NCBI GenBank assembly: GCA_015493475.1
Contig: WGDC01000071.1
Span: forward strand, 25,713-89,712
Direction: 5' to 3'
From: Deltaproteobacteria bacterium
GTDB lineage: Bacteria > Desulfobacterota > Dissulfuribacteria > Dissulfuribacterales > QOAL01
DNA length: 64,000 nt
Below the pieces are notes generated by a model that did no database searches, was not told the DNA's origin, and saw nothing but the letters and a program-made list of their open reading frames with translations. Shown in pieces: positions 1 through 11,565 of this stretch (its first letter is position 1; each line of letters opens with the position of its first letter). The translations under genes were made by a program, and so were the position numbers.

Positions 1-1565
1 TTTTCATAATTCTCCCTAATCTCGTCATAGACCATCGCATACCACCTATCGGGGAACGCCTTGATCCAAGGCTCTGCCTCCCTGTGATGGCGGAGGTCTA
101 AGGCCATCCAGTCCGGATGCTCTGACTTCCCGTCCATCCAGGCAAGGAACTCCTCTGTTGACACGGTCCGAAGGCGTCCGGACACGAGGTTGTCAGCAAC
201 ATTGGCGGCGGCATTGAGCACGTCTACCGCAGTAGAAAACGGCGGGGCGTAGGCGAGCTCAAGATTGCTGAAATCCTCTATCACAGCCCGCCGGGCTATC
301 ATTCCGGCTGCGGCATTGAGCCTTGCAAGGAGCCCGTCTCCCATCTTGGCGAAGCCCTGGAGACCAAGCACCCTCCTGTCTGAACGGCTAACCACCAGGT
401 TGTTGAACATGAGTGCCTTGGTGGGGAAAAAATGTGCCCTGTCGGACTGCACCGCCATGGCTGAAACGGCATCAATTCCTTCCGCCCTTGCCACGTCGAG
501 GCTTATACCCGCCGCTCCAACGCAAATATCAAAGACCTTCATGATAAAACTGCCAACGACACCATCGAACCTTGATGGAATTCCCGCTATATTATCTGCT
601 ACAACCCTGCCCTGGCGATTTGCCACGGAGCCGAGGGGTGAATAGGCCTTTTTGCCGGTTACGAGGTTGAATGTCTCCACGCAGTCACCCGCCGCATAGA
701 TGTCCGGGTCTGAAGTCTGCATCCGCTGGTTCACAACGATGGCTCCATAGGGAGACACCTCGAGACCAGCCTTGCTCGCAAGCTCGCCTCTCGGCCTCAC
801 CCCTGTCGCCATTATGACAAGGTCGCAGGGAAGCTCCCTGCCGTTGGTAACCACTTTCGTGACCCACCCCTCACCGTCGTCATCGAAACGCTGGGCGGCC
901 TCGCTCGTAAAAACCTCCACGCCGTTTTCCCTTAAGTGCTGTTCCACCATGGACGCAATGGTCCTGTCAACGATCCCTGGCAGGACCTGCGGCATAAACT
1001 CCACGATTCTTGTCTCTATTCCCCAGAGATCAGCAAGGGACTCCGCCATCTCTATTCCTATCGCCCCACCGCCTATGACCACGGCCCTTTCCACTTTGCC
1101 CTTTGCCAAGAGATCCTTTATGGCAATGGCCTGCTGAAGACTGCTGATGGTAAAAATTCCCCGGAGATCACGCCCGGGGACGGGGATAACATTGGGCCGA
1201 CTTCCCGTAGCGATTACAAGCTTGTCATAAGGGACCGTGTCCTTCCCGCCCTTACTAACATCCTCTACTTTCACTACCTTTTCCTTTCTGTCTATTGACA
1301 CGGCCCGTGTAAGCGTCCTCACCCTGAGCCCCTTTGCCTCCCGGAAAAACCTCTCGTCCCTGACCATGTGAAAACTCGTAGACCGAAGCTCCTTCTCATC
1401 TGGAACGTCACCTGAAACGTAATATGGTATGCCGCATCCCCCGTAGGATATCAGATCATCCTGATCAATCACCGTCACCTCGGCATCCGGCAAAAGCCTC
1501 TTGACCCTGCAGGCCGCCTTTGGACCTGCAGCCACAGCGCCAATCACCACTATTTTTTGAGACAT
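1..1565 (-). CDS. FAD-dependent CoA-disulfide reductase-like protein with C-terminal rhodanese domain (3' end outside window)
   Basis: The reading frame starts at ATG 1565 behind a GGGAGG ribosome site and stays open for 521 codons to the window edge, so the C-terminus is missing. The N-terminus MSQKIVVIGAVAAGPKAA is an FAD-binding Rossmann loop. ISYGGCGIPYY (about residue 40) carries the single active-site cysteine of CoA-disulfide/NADH oxidase-type flavoproteins. A second nucleotide-binding loop (VVIGGGAIGIEMAE) and the FAD motif IYAAGDCVE follow. The last 50 or so residues (ALDLRHHREAE..) begin a rhodanese-like domain whose cysteine loop would lie beyond the edge. Such fusions reduce CoA-disulfides, CoA-persulfides or polysulfide with NAD(P)H in the cytoplasm; substrate here is inferred. 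The gene is divergent from the NUDIX gene. Confidence 0.9.
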   Translation of the reverse strand, partial: MSQKIVVIGAVAAGPKAACRVKRLLPDAEVTVIDQDDLISYGGCGIPYYVSGDVPDEKELRSTSFHMVRDERFFREAKGLRVRTLTRAVSIDRKEKVVKVEDVSKGGKDTVPYDKLVIATGSRPNVIPVPGRDLRGIFTISSLQQAIAIKDLLAKGKVERAVVIGGGAIGIEMAESLADLWGIETRIVEFMPQVLPGIVDRTIASMVEQHLRENGVEVFTSEAAQRFDDDGEGWVTKVVTNGRELPCDLVIMATGVRPRGELASKAGLEVSPYGAIVVNQRMQTSDPDIYAAGDCVETFNLVTGKKAYSPLGSVANRQGRVVADNIAGIPSRFDGVVGSFIMKVFDICVGAAGISLDVARAEGIDAVSAMAVQSDRAHFFPTKALMFNNLVVSRSDRRVLGLQGFAKMGDGLLARLNAAAGMIARRAVIEDFSNLELAYAPPFSTAVDVLNAAANVADNLVSGRLRTVSTEEFLAWMDGKSEHPDWMALDLRHHREAEPWIKAFPDRWYAMVYDEIRENYE

Positions 1566-1692
1566 TTGACTTTTCCTCCCATGAAGTTATATAGGAGCAT
1601 CAGGAAATGAATTACCGTTCAGAAACCATTTTCAGGGTATCACAAAAGCCGCTTGATGCAACCCGATTAATATTATTTTCACAAAATAGGTC

Positions 1693-2223
1693 ATGACCGA
1701 TACTGCAAGAGACGAACTGGTTTGGATAGTGGACGAAGAAAACAGGCCCCTTTGCAGCGCGACAAGGACCGAAATGCGCGCAAAAAGGCTGATTCACCGC
1801 TCTGCCTATATCCTGGTCATCGGCAAACGGGACAGTATCCTCGTTCAAAAAAGAACAATATCAAAGGACATCTACCCGGGACTGTGGGAAATAGCGGCAG
1901 GCGGAGTTGTCGCCCACGGAGAGAACTTCCTGGAAACCGCAAGGAGGGAACTCAAGGAGGAAACAGGAATCAGGAGCGTCACCCTTGAAAGGCTCTTGGA
2001 CTTTTATTATGAGGACCAATACAATAGGCTCTGGGGACGGGTCTTTTCGTGCAGATACACAGGACCTGTGCGTCCACAGCCGGAAGAGGTTCAGGACGCC
2101 TTCTTTGCCGACAGACAGCAGCTTTCCTCTCTGATGTCAAGGGAAACCTTCACTCCTGACAGTAATTTCCTGAAAAACCTCTTGAAGAAAAAGGGGATTA
2201 AACCTTTTGATCGTTTGCCTTGA
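1693..2223 (+). CDS. NUDIX hydrolase (YfcD/isopentenyl-diphosphate isomerase-like)
   Basis: 176 aa. A complete NUDIX box is visible around residues 77-99: G-x5-E-x7-REL-x-EE-x-GI (GGVVAHGE then RRELKEETGI), which binds the divalent metal and hydrolyses nucleoside-diphosphate-linked substrates. The N-terminal part (DELVWIVDEENRPL..) and overall length resemble the YfcD branch, whose substrate is not firmly established. ATG at 1693 is the first start; no strong ribosome site is seen. The last 26 bases overlap the end of the convergent response-regulator gene. It is divergent from the flavoprotein gene with about 130 bases between starts. Confidence 0.88.
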   Translation: MTDTARDELVWIVDEENRPLCSATRTEMRAKRLIHRSAYILVIGKRDSILVQKRTISKDIYPGLWEIAAGGVVAHGENFLETARRELKEETGIRSVTLERLLDFYYEDQYNRLWGRVFSCRYTGPVRPQPEEVQDAFFADRQQLSSLMSRETFTPDSNFLKNLLKKKGIKPFDRLP

Positions 2224-3631
2224 CCCTGAACCCTGAAGGATCAACCTTGTATTTTCTAAGCAGCCGCTGAAGGCTCTGCCTTTCAAGGCCACATTTTTTG
2301 GCGGCCATGGTGACATTACCCTTTGATTCCTGTAGCGCCTTGGTAAGGTAGGCGACGGAAAAACGGCTCATAACCTCTTCCTTGGCCTGCTTGTAAGGAA
2401 GATGCGACACGCATGGCATGGTCAGCATCTGTGTTCCTGACCCCTTGCCGTTGTCGGTAGGGATGTCAGATGGCCATATCACGGAACCGGTGGCAAGGAG
2501 AACGGCCCTCTTGACTGCATTCTGGAGTTGCCTGACGTTCCCCTTCCATTCCCTCTGCATGAGGCACCTTATACTTTCCGGGGCAAACTCTAAACCCTCC
2601 TTGTCGTATTCCTTAGAGTATTTTTTCAAAAAACTCTGGGATAGAAGAGGGATATCCTCCGTAATCTCTTTCAGAGACGGCATGGTAATGGTAACGACGT
2701 TGAGCCTGTAGAAAAGGTCTTCCCTGAATGTCCCCTCTTCTATCTTTTTCTCTAGGTCCTGATTGGTAGAGGCTATAACCCTGACATCCACCTTCATCGA
2801 CTTCGTGGTTCCAAGGGGGCGGATCTCCTTTTCCTGAAGAACCCTCAACAGCTTGGTCTGGATTGACAGAGGGATATCGGCTATTTCATCGAGAAGTATG
2901 GTTGAACCGTTTGCGGCGAGAAAAAGCCCCTCCTTATCCGTTTCTGCGCCGGTAAAGGCTCCTCTTACGTAGCCAAACAGTTCGCTCTCGAGAATGTGCT
3001 CGGGCAGGGCCGGACAGTTGACAGTTACCATCTTCTTGTTCCGCCTCCTGCTCATCTGGTGCAGCGCCCTGGCGGCCACTTCCTTGCCTGTCCCGCTCTC
3101 GCCGCGAATCAGAACAGTTACGTCCGTGTCAGCCACCCTCGACATCAGCTCCAGCACCTTCTTCAGCCTCGCCGATTTACCCACGAAGCCGTACTGCTCC
3201 TTCACTGAATGCAGTTGTTCCTGTAGCCTCCTGTTCTCCCTTAAGAGGTTAGTGCGCTCAAAACCCTTCTTTACTGCATGGATCACCATGTCATTGTCAA
3301 AAGGCTTCTGGAAAAAGTCAAGAGCCCCCTCCTTTAGGGCCTCTACCGCCCCTTCTACAGTGGCGTAACCTGTCATGATAATGACAGATATGGTGGGGTC
3401 AAAGACAAGTATTTCCTTCATCAGGGAAAGTCCGTCTATGTCCGGCATCTTGATGTCTGTGAGGACCACGTCATGCTCTCTTTCCTTAACGAGCTTCACT
3501 GCCTCGTAACCGGACTCGGCCACATCGATCCTGCAACCGAGCTTGGAGCCTATGACCCGTTTAAGCAGCATGAGCATATCCTGCTTATCGTCAACAATAA
3601 GCACGCTCTGCTGACTGTTTTTACTTTTCAT
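2198..3631 (-). CDS. Sigma54-dependent two-component response regulator, NtrC family
   Basis: 477 aa with the full NtrC layout. Receiver domain is at 8-125, with phospho-acceptor D59 in VLTDIKMPD. The AAA+ central domain is at about 150-380, with Walker A GESGTGKE, the sigma54-contacting GAFTGA loop and Walker B ILLDEIADI. A C-terminal Fis-type helix-turn-helix (GNVTMAAKKCGLERQSLQRLLRKYK) binds DNA. It should activate sigma54 promoters on phosphorylation by an unidentified kinase. It is 10 bases downstream of guaB on the same strand, so it is probably cotranscribed with guaB and the Ppx/GppA gene. A histidine kinase of NtrB type lies at 42569-43654 but nothing in the sequence links the two. 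Confidence 0.95.
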   Translation of the reverse strand: MKSKNSQQSVLIVDDKQDMLMLLKRVIGSKLGCRIDVAESGYEAVKLVKEREHDVVLTDIKMPDIDGLSLMKEILVFDPTISVIIMTGYATVEGAVEALKEGALDFFQKPFDNDMVIHAVKKGFERTNLLRENRRLQEQLHSVKEQYGFVGKSARLKKVLELMSRVADTDVTVLIRGESGTGKEVAARALHQMSRRRNKKMVTVNCPALPEHILESELFGYVRGAFTGAETDKEGLFLAANGSTILLDEIADIPLSIQTKLLRVLQEKEIRPLGTTKSMKVDVRVIASTNQDLEKKIEEGTFREDLFYRLNVVTITMPSLKEITEDIPLLSQSFLKKYSKEYDKEGLEFAPESIRCLMQREWKGNVRQLQNAVKRAVLLATGSVIWPSDIPTDNGKGSGTQMLTMPCVSHLPYKQAKEEVMSRFSVAYLTKALQESKGNVTMAAKKCGLERQSLQRLLRKYKVDPSGFRVKANDQKV

Positions 3632-3641
3632 ATCGTGATAT

Positions 3642-6051
<2,410 letters not shown>

Positions 6052-6250
6052 GCCCGGAACTTAAAGGGATAAAACAGCTTCATCAAGGCCCTGTAAAAAA
6101 AACAGGGTGATATAAAAATGTATCTCCTTTCCAGGCCGTTTCAATTGACAGCAGGCAACGCTGGCATTAAACTGACTGCGAGTGAGTTTTTTATCTAAGT
6201 AGTTACACTTCCTGTGGATGTCTTCTTCGTCCGCAGCCGGGGGAGAATAT

Positions 6251-6433
6251 ATGTTTGGGCTGGGATTGCCGGAGCTCTTAGTAATTCTTTTTATCATTCT
6301 CATTGTATTTGGGGCAGGCAAGCTCCCCCAGATCGGTGAAGGCCTCGGCAAAGGCATAAGCAATTTTAAAAGGTCCCTCAAACAAGATGAAGAAAAAGAC
6401 AGCCCGGACAAAGAGCCTCGCAATCAAGACTAG
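6251..6433 (+). CDS. tatA: Sec-independent translocase subunit TatA-like protein (first copy)
   Basis: Start set at ATG 6251 (MFGLGLPELLVILFII..), with GGGAGA just upstream; an upstream in-frame ATG at 6218 has no ribosome site. 60 aa. It has one N-terminal membrane helix, then the hinge FGAGKLPQIGEGLGKGI, an amphipathic helix and a charged tail, the canonical TatA/TatE architecture. TatA oligomerises to form the export pore for folded, often cofactor-bearing proteins. No tatC is nearby. A second TatA-like gene lies at 8731, and the two bracket the cytochrome c biogenesis genes. Confidence 0.92.
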   Translation: MFGLGLPELLVILFIILIVFGAGKLPQIGEGLGKGISNFKRSLKQDEEKDSPDKEPRNQD

Positions 6434-6486
6434 TAGAATACTCTTCACCCTGTTTCATCCCCAGACAAACTCCAGAGATTAAGCTC

Positions 6487-7860
6487 ATGAAGACAAAAGA
6501 CTTCCTTTCTCAATCCAGTATAGTGGTACGATTTTTTTCCTCGGTAAAACTTGCCATATTCCTGTTTATAATCCTGGCGCTGACGTCCATTATAGGGACA
6601 GTACTACCCCAGGAAGAAAGCCTTCAATTTTACATGGAGCATTACGGTCCTTTTTATTTCAAGGTCATAAAAGACCTTCATCTTTACGATACTTACCACG
6701 CCTGGTGGTACCTCGGCCTCATGGCTCTTTTCAGCGTGAACCTTGTTGTATGCACCATCAAGAGGCTTCCCTTCACCCTGCGCCTCTTCAATCGCAGCTA
6801 CATGGACCTGGGTAAGGACGAGCTCTTGAGGCGTCCGCTAAAGGCCCAGTGGAAATGCAGCAAGACGGCGAATACCGCACAGACCAGGTCCCAACTCTTA
6901 GAGACCTTCACCAGGTTTACAGGCAGACCGGAATCAAAAGGAGGCGTTGATGGCGGGCAACTTTTCCTGTCTGACAGAGGCAAATGGAGCTACTGGGGAG
7001 TCTACCTAATTCATGTAAGTGTACTTGTAATCTTTGCAGGGGCGATCCTCGGCTCATTTACCGGTTTCAAGGGCAGGATCATGCTTCTTGAGGGAGAAAG
7101 CACGGATCATGCCGTACAGATGGATTCCCATGGAAAAATAAAGAAGATTCCACTCGGTTTTACCCTTAAATGCAATAGATTCAGGGTCGATTTTTACCCG
7201 AGTGGAGCGCCCAAGCTGTTCAAGTCAGACCTTTCCATAATAGATAATGGCAGAGAGGTGCTGAAAAAATCAATAGTTGTAAACTCGCCCCTGACCTACA
7301 AGGGAATCACCTTCTATCAGTCTTCCTACCAGTCCGTTCCAGACCTGAAAATCAGGATAACATCGAGTGACGGCCTGCAGAAGGAACTAGATCTTTCTGC
7401 TTTTGATAGGGGTCTGTGGCCGGAAAAGAAGCTGATGGTAGGCATAATCAAGTACCTTCCCAATGTCCACGGAGCACCTGCTGCGAGGGTTTACGCAGGA
7501 GACCCGGCAGGCAATGACGGAGCCGCGGTATGGCTGCTCGAGGGCCATGACAGGGAAGTAAACCTCGGCAGAGACAGCTTTCGCCTTTCCCTCGTTTCAG
7601 CAAAGGAAAGGTACATGACAGGGCTCCAGGTCAAAAGGGACCCTGGAGTATGGATCGTGTGGCTTGGCTGCGCCATAATGGTTATAGGCTTTGGAATAGT
7701 ATTCTATGTTGGCCACCGGAGACTTTGGCTCTGGATAAGACAGGACAGAGATGTGATAGAGGTGATCCTTGCAGGCCAGACCAACAAGAACAAGGTATCC
7801 TTTGAGAAAGAGTTTGATAAGGTCAAAGAGGCTATAGATACGCAGATAGGAGAAAAATGA
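6487..7860 (+). CDS. resB: Cytochrome c biogenesis protein ResB
   Basis: 457 aa. Together with CcsB/ResC it forms the System II machinery that exports and ligates haem to apocytochrome c. Membrane segments are visible near residues 18-42, 72-92, 170-190 and 385-408, with a large periplasmic domain between the third and fourth. The motif at the end of the first helix (IIGTVLPQEES) and the KGITFYQSSYQ stretch are characteristic of ResB. The stop codon overlaps the ATGA start of ccsB, so the two are translationally coupled. Confidence 0.93.
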   Translation: MKTKDFLSQSSIVVRFFSSVKLAIFLFIILALTSIIGTVLPQEESLQFYMEHYGPFYFKVIKDLHLYDTYHAWWYLGLMALFSVNLVVCTIKRLPFTLRLFNRSYMDLGKDELLRRPLKAQWKCSKTANTAQTRSQLLETFTRFTGRPESKGGVDGGQLFLSDRGKWSYWGVYLIHVSVLVIFAGAILGSFTGFKGRIMLLEGESTDHAVQMDSHGKIKKIPLGFTLKCNRFRVDFYPSGAPKLFKSDLSIIDNGREVLKKSIVVNSPLTYKGITFYQSSYQSVPDLKIRITSSDGLQKELDLSAFDRGLWPEKKLMVGIIKYLPNVHGAPAARVYAGDPAGNDGAAVWLLEGHDREVNLGRDSFRLSLVSAKERYMTGLQVKRDPGVWIVWLGCAIMVIGFGIVFYVGHRRLWLWIRQDRDVIEVILAGQTNKNKVSFEKEFDKVKEAIDTQIGEK

Positions 7861-8708
7861 TGCATCTGAGCAGCTCATACATCCTGAGTCTGACCACGTT
7901 CGTTTACCTCGGAGCCACGGCCATATATCTTCTTTACTGGATATTCAGGCTTGAAAAGGTGGGGGTTCTTGGAACCATTGTGACAGTCGCTGGTTTTATA
8001 ATGCAGACCGTGGGAATAGGGATGCGCTGGTACGAATCCTACCAGATGGGATACGGACACGCCCCCCTTTCAAACCTTTATGAATCACTCGTATTTTTCT
8101 CTTGGGTCACCATACTCGTATACCTTGTGGTGGAATTCAAGACAAGGAACAGGGTAATCGGGGCCTTTGCCACGCCCTTTGCCTGTCTTGCAATGGCCTA
8201 TGCTTCTTTCAGCCCAAACGTTCAGGACTCCATACAGCCGCTAATACCGGCCCTTCAAAGTAACTGGCTCATAGCCCACGTCATAACCTGTTTCCTTGGC
8301 TATGCGTCCTTCGCAGTGGCTTGTGGATTCGGCATCATGTATCTCGTAAGAGGAGGCGCCCGGGCCTCGTCTTCTTACTTGATAGATGCCCTTCCCTCAC
8401 GCCGCATGCTGGACGAGCTCATGCACCAGACCATAATCTTCGGCTTTCTCTGGCTGACAGTAGGTATAATCACCGGGGCAGTTTGGGCCAACCAGGCCTG
8501 GGGCACATATTGGAGCTGGGATCCCAAGGAGACATGGTCTCTCATAACCTGGTTCGTCTACGCCACGGCACTGCATGCGCGGTTTGTCCGGGGCTGGGCC
8601 GGGAAGAAGATCGCCTACCTGTCCATCATCGGTTTTGTTTCTGTCATTTTTACCTATTTTGGTGTAAACTTTTTGTTATCAGGACTGCATAGTTACGGGG
8701 CAAGTTAA
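7857..8708 (+). CDS. ccsB: Cytochrome c biogenesis protein CcsB/ResC (CcsA family)
   Basis: 283 aa, polytopic, about eight membrane helices. The tryptophan-rich haem-handling WWD signature is at residues 215-232 ([18 protein letters not shown]). Conserved histidines for haem coordination are visible in [20 protein letters not shown] and near the C-terminus (LSGLHSYG). The start ATG overlaps the resB stop (ATGA). The NxYES motif ([13 protein letters not shown]) typical of the family is present. It implies that the organism makes c-type cytochromes. Confidence 0.95.
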   Translation: MMHLSSSYILSLTTFVYLGATAIYLLYWIFRLEKVGVLGTIVTVAGFIMQTVGIGMRWYESYQMGYGHAPLSNLYESLVFFSWVTILVYLVVEFKTRNRVIGAFATPFACLAMAYASFSPNVQDSIQPLIPALQSNWLIAHVITCFLGYASFAVACGFGIMYLVRGGARASSSYLIDALPSRRMLDELMHQTIIFGFLWLTVGIITGAVWANQAWGTYWSWDPKETWSLITWFVYATALHARFVRGWAGKKIAYLSIIGFVSVIFTYFGVNFLLSGLHSYGAS

Positions 8709-8730
8709 AAGGCAGCTATTGGAGGAAAAC

Positions 8731-8952
8731 ATGTTTGGATTAGGAACACAGGAGCTTCTGGTAATTCTAATTATCGCCCTTTTCTTGTTTGGAGGTAAGA
8801 AGCTGCCTGAAATCGGAGCTGGGCTTGGAAAAGGCTTGAGGGCCTTCAAAAAAGGGTTAAGCGAGATAGACGAGGACACTGGGAAGGATACTGGAACAGG
8901 GAAAAGGGCCGAGATCGAGGAAGCTTCAAGAGAAAAAACCACCGTCTCCTGA
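8731..8952 (+). CDS. tatA: Sec-independent translocase subunit TatA-like protein (second copy)
   Basis: Start placed at ATG 8731, 5 bases after GGAGG, giving 73 aa ([20 protein letters not shown]..). It has a single N-terminal helix, the [17 protein letters not shown] hinge and an acidic/basic tail, as in TatA. It is clearly related to the copy at 6251 but diverged, with a longer charged tail. It follows ccsB by 22 bases and is probably in the same transcript. Whether one copy functions as TatB cannot be decided; both lack the longer C-terminal domain typical of TatB. Confidence 0.9.
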   Translation: MFGLGTQELLVILIIALFLFGGKKLPEIGAGLGKGLRAFKKGLSEIDEDTGKDTGTGKRAEIEEASREKTTVS

Positions 8953-8975
8953 GACGTCCACTTAATAAAGCCAAA

Positions 8976-9899
8976 ATGAGCCTTGACTGCCGCTGTCTCA
9001 TTCTGGCAGCAGGCAAGGGTACGCGGTTGCTGCCCTTGACGAAAAGGGTACCCAAGCCCCTCTTTCCCTTACTTAATACACCGGCCCTTGACAGGCTTAT
9101 TCGAAAGCTCAGAAAAGAGGGCCTTTATGAAATTACAATAAACTGCCACCACCTTGCGGGCGAAATCGAAAGATGGAAAGTAAACAGCAGCCTCGGGGCC
9201 AAGGTTTCCCTACTGCGTGAAAGGATACTTCTTGATACCGGAGGCGCCGTAAAGAATCTCATAAACCACCTTGGCTATGACACTCCTCTCATTGTTCACA
9301 ACGCTGATATAGTTTCAAACCTGCCCGTGAAAAAGTTGTACGCTCTTTTCAGACAACAAGATATTGATACCCTGGCAATGTTCTGCCTTCATGACAGGCC
9401 CCCTTTCAACAAGGTAAAGTTAAAGGGCGAAAATATTATTTCCTTTAACGGCGATGGAGATGACCTCCTGGCCTACACAGGCATTGCCATTTTCAGCCCT
9501 CGATGTTTCATTGACGCCCCTTCCGGCCCGTTCCCCCTTATACCCTACGTACAGCAACTCATCCATGAGGGGGGAAAAATCCGCGGATGCAGAGCCGAGG
9601 ATTTGGTTAATGAAGGCAAAAATGAATGGATATGGCATGACTACGGCTCCCCCGAAGGATATCTTTGCGCAAATTTTTCACTCCTTGCGAGAAATGGAAA
9701 AAGCAGGTTCATGGAAAAGCATAGCGCCATTGGACCAGAGGTAACTACTGGCAAGAACGTTATTATCGGGAAAGATGCCGTGGTATCTGGTTCTCTAAAG
9801 ATGGAAAACGTAGTGATATGGCCGGAAACCGTGCTTCATATGAACGGGGAGGTCAAAAACGCCATTTTTTCGCCCTTTGGCCATATAATCAGCTGCTGA
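8976..9899 (+). CDS. Sugar-1-phosphate nucleotidyltransferase family protein
   Basis: 307 aa. The N-terminal Rossmann-like domain carries the pyrophosphorylase signature LILAAGKGTRLLPLTKRVPKPLFPL, shown in part at residues 8-25, followed by a metal-binding aspartate in VHNADIV. The C-terminal 70 residues (AIGPEVTTGKNVIIGKDAVVSGS..) form short left-handed beta-helix hexapeptide repeats. The family makes NDP-sugars (mannose-1-phosphate guanylyltransferase or MurNAc-1-P uridylyltransferase type); the sugar is not determinable here. It lies between tatA and the acyltransferase, so an envelope-precursor role is likely. Confidence 0.85.
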   Translation: MSLDCRCLILAAGKGTRLLPLTKRVPKPLFPLLNTPALDRLIRKLRKEGLYEITINCHHLAGEIERWKVNSSLGAKVSLLRERILLDTGGAVKNLINHLGYDTPLIVHNADIVSNLPVKKLYALFRQQDIDTLAMFCLHDRPPFNKVKLKGENIISFNGDGDDLLAYTGIAIFSPRCFIDAPSGPFPLIPYVQQLIHEGGKIRGCRAEDLVNEGKNEWIWHDYGSPEGYLCANFSLLARNGKSRFMEKHSAIGPEVTTGKNVIIGKDAVVSGSLKMENVVIWPETVLHMNGEVKNAIFSPFGHIISC

Positions 9900-9914
9900 C
9901 AATGAGATGAAGAG

Positions 9915-10592
9915 ATGAAGACACTGGGAAAGAAAAAATCGCTATGGCTCAGGGGCCTGTTGAAGGGTATCGAGACATGGCTGTCGTCATGCCGTCCCAC
10001 TATAGAGGCGCATCCCCGCTCAGCCCGGCTTTTTGACCTCAATCAGCAAGTCATAGTGGCCCTTTGGCATTCCACACTCATTTACTGCCTTTTTCACTTC
10101 AAGACTTTCCCAGCGGCCATCATGGTGAGTGCAAGCAAGGACGGAGAATGGGTCGCAAGGGCGCTTAGGATATGGGGGCAGTATCCTGTGCGAGGTTCAA
10201 GGCTCAAGGGAGGCATTATGGCCATACGTGAGATGACAAGACTCATAGACCGCCAGGCTGTCAGTGCTGGCATAGTGGCAGACGGATCGAAGGGACCGCC
10301 CTATGTCGCGCAGAAAGGTGCCGTCGTCCTTGCCCGAAACACTGGGCTGCCCATAGTGCCCGTGGGAATGGCTGCAAGGCCAGCCTACCACTTCAAGACC
10401 TGGGACAGGCTCCTGCTCCCCCTGCCTTTCTCTAAGGTTGCAGTGGTTTATGGTCCACCTCTTTACGTAGATGAAAACGATCGGGGAATACAGCTGGAGC
10501 ATGCACGCATTCACCTTGAACAACGGCTTATCAGCGCTTCGAAAAGGGCAAAAAAACTTGTCAAGGCAGATAGCAAAGAAAACATCAAGTGA
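9915..10592 (+). CDS. DUF374 lysophospholipid acyltransferase family protein
   Basis: 225 aa. The pattern matches DUF374: ALWHSTLIYCL (the usual catalytic histidine), SASKDGEWVARAL, GQYPVRGSRLKGGI, VADGSKGPPYVAQKGAV, GLPIVPVG and TWDRLLLPLPFSK. In the usual motif S-x-H/S-xDGE, serine-lysine occupies this position, and DGSKGP replaces the common DGPRGP. Members act at the inner membrane on lipid A or phospholipid; the reaction here is inferred from family only. It starts at ATG 9915, 16 bases after the nucleotidyltransferase, likely the same operon. Confidence 0.85.
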   Translation: MKTLGKKKSLWLRGLLKGIETWLSSCRPTIEAHPRSARLFDLNQQVIVALWHSTLIYCLFHFKTFPAAIMVSASKDGEWVARALRIWGQYPVRGSRLKGGIMAIREMTRLIDRQAVSAGIVADGSKGPPYVAQKGAVVLARNTGLPIVPVGMAARPAYHFKTWDRLLLPLPFSKVAVVYGPPLYVDENDRGIQLEHARIHLEQRLISASKRAKKLVKADSKENIK

Positions 10593-10662
10593 AGAAGTGG
10601 GAGAGCTCACCATGGAAACACGGCAGGCCATTGGCGACATAATTATTACAGACCCTCACGAC

Positions 10663-11565
10663 CTATTCCTCAATAGGAAGCGCCCTCAAAACAGCCCATT
10701 CCTCCCATGCACGTTCATATATCCTAACATTCGGATAATAAAGAAGATCCTTTAAAATTACAAATGCATGCGCACTTCTATCGCCTGAATGGCAGTAAAT
10801 TATTACGTCCTTGTCCCGACTTATACCTGCTTTCCTAAAAACCGATTCAATCTCTCTCGGACTTTTCCAGATTTCATTATCCTTCTGGACGGTTACCGAC
10901 GCCACTTCGAGGTTAATTGCCCCCGGGATATGACCACCACGCACGAGCCGTACGGTCTCTCCGTCATATTCAGATTCCGGCCTGACATCAAGCAGTAGCA
11001 CCTTATCAGAACTTGATAGAACAACTTTCCTGTATATCTCCTGCCAAGTAGCAAGATAATCGGTCCTTCTCCTTCCTGGCCTGTAAAACCTCTTCCTGTG
11101 ACCAGGGCGGGCCGGTCCCTTCTCTACCCGTAGCCCCTCATCTATCCACCGTTTGATGCCCCCGTTCAATATCTTGAGTCTTTTAAGCGAATGTCCGTAA
11201 AGCTGCATAAGAAAAACCATTCTTGATGCATAAATGCCTCTGTTATCATCATAAGCAACAACTGTCGTCTGGTTTGAAATACCAAGCCGTTTCATCAGGC
11301 TAAGAAATTGATGTAACTGTGGATAGCCTACTGGAGGATAATGCTGGTAATCTTCTAGGTCCCTGTGCCTGAATACCTGAAGCGCACCGGGGATGTGACG
11401 CTTTTCAAAGGACGCCGGGTCCCTGCTGATATCTAGAACCCTAAAGTTTTCCTGGTTCAGATGGGTACTAACCCAGGTGGGATCTACTAAAATTCCTCCA
11501 TAAACATGTTGGGAAAATAATAGAAAACAAAAGAAGGGCACAAAAAACCAATCTGAGTTTTTCAT
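10663..11565 (-). CDS. Exported thiosulfate sulfurtransferase (double rhodanese)
   Basis: 300 aa. An N-terminal signal peptide (FFVPFFCFLLFSQHVYGG) points to the periplasm. Two rhodanese domains follow. The first (about 25-145) has an aspartate in place of the catalytic cysteine (VVAYDDNRGIYASRM), as is usual for the inactive domain. The second (about 165-300) has the active loop YCHSGDRS with C258. Expected activity is sulfane sulfur transfer from thiosulfate or a polysulfide to cyanide, thiols or a protein acceptor. It sits convergent to the acyltransferase gene and downstream of the nuo operon terminator. Confidence 0.9.
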   Translation of the reverse strand: MKNSDWFFVPFFCFLLFSQHVYGGILVDPTWVSTHLNQENFRVLDISRDPASFEKRHIPGALQVFRHRDLEDYQHYPPVGYPQLHQFLSLMKRLGISNQTTVVAYDDNRGIYASRMVFLMQLYGHSLKRLKILNGGIKRWIDEGLRVEKGPARPGHRKRFYRPGRRRTDYLATWQEIYRKVVLSSSDKVLLLDVRPESEYDGETVRLVRGGHIPGAINLEVASVTVQKDNEIWKSPREIESVFRKAGISRDKDVIIYCHSGDRSAHAFVILKDLLYYPNVRIYERAWEEWAVLRALPIEE

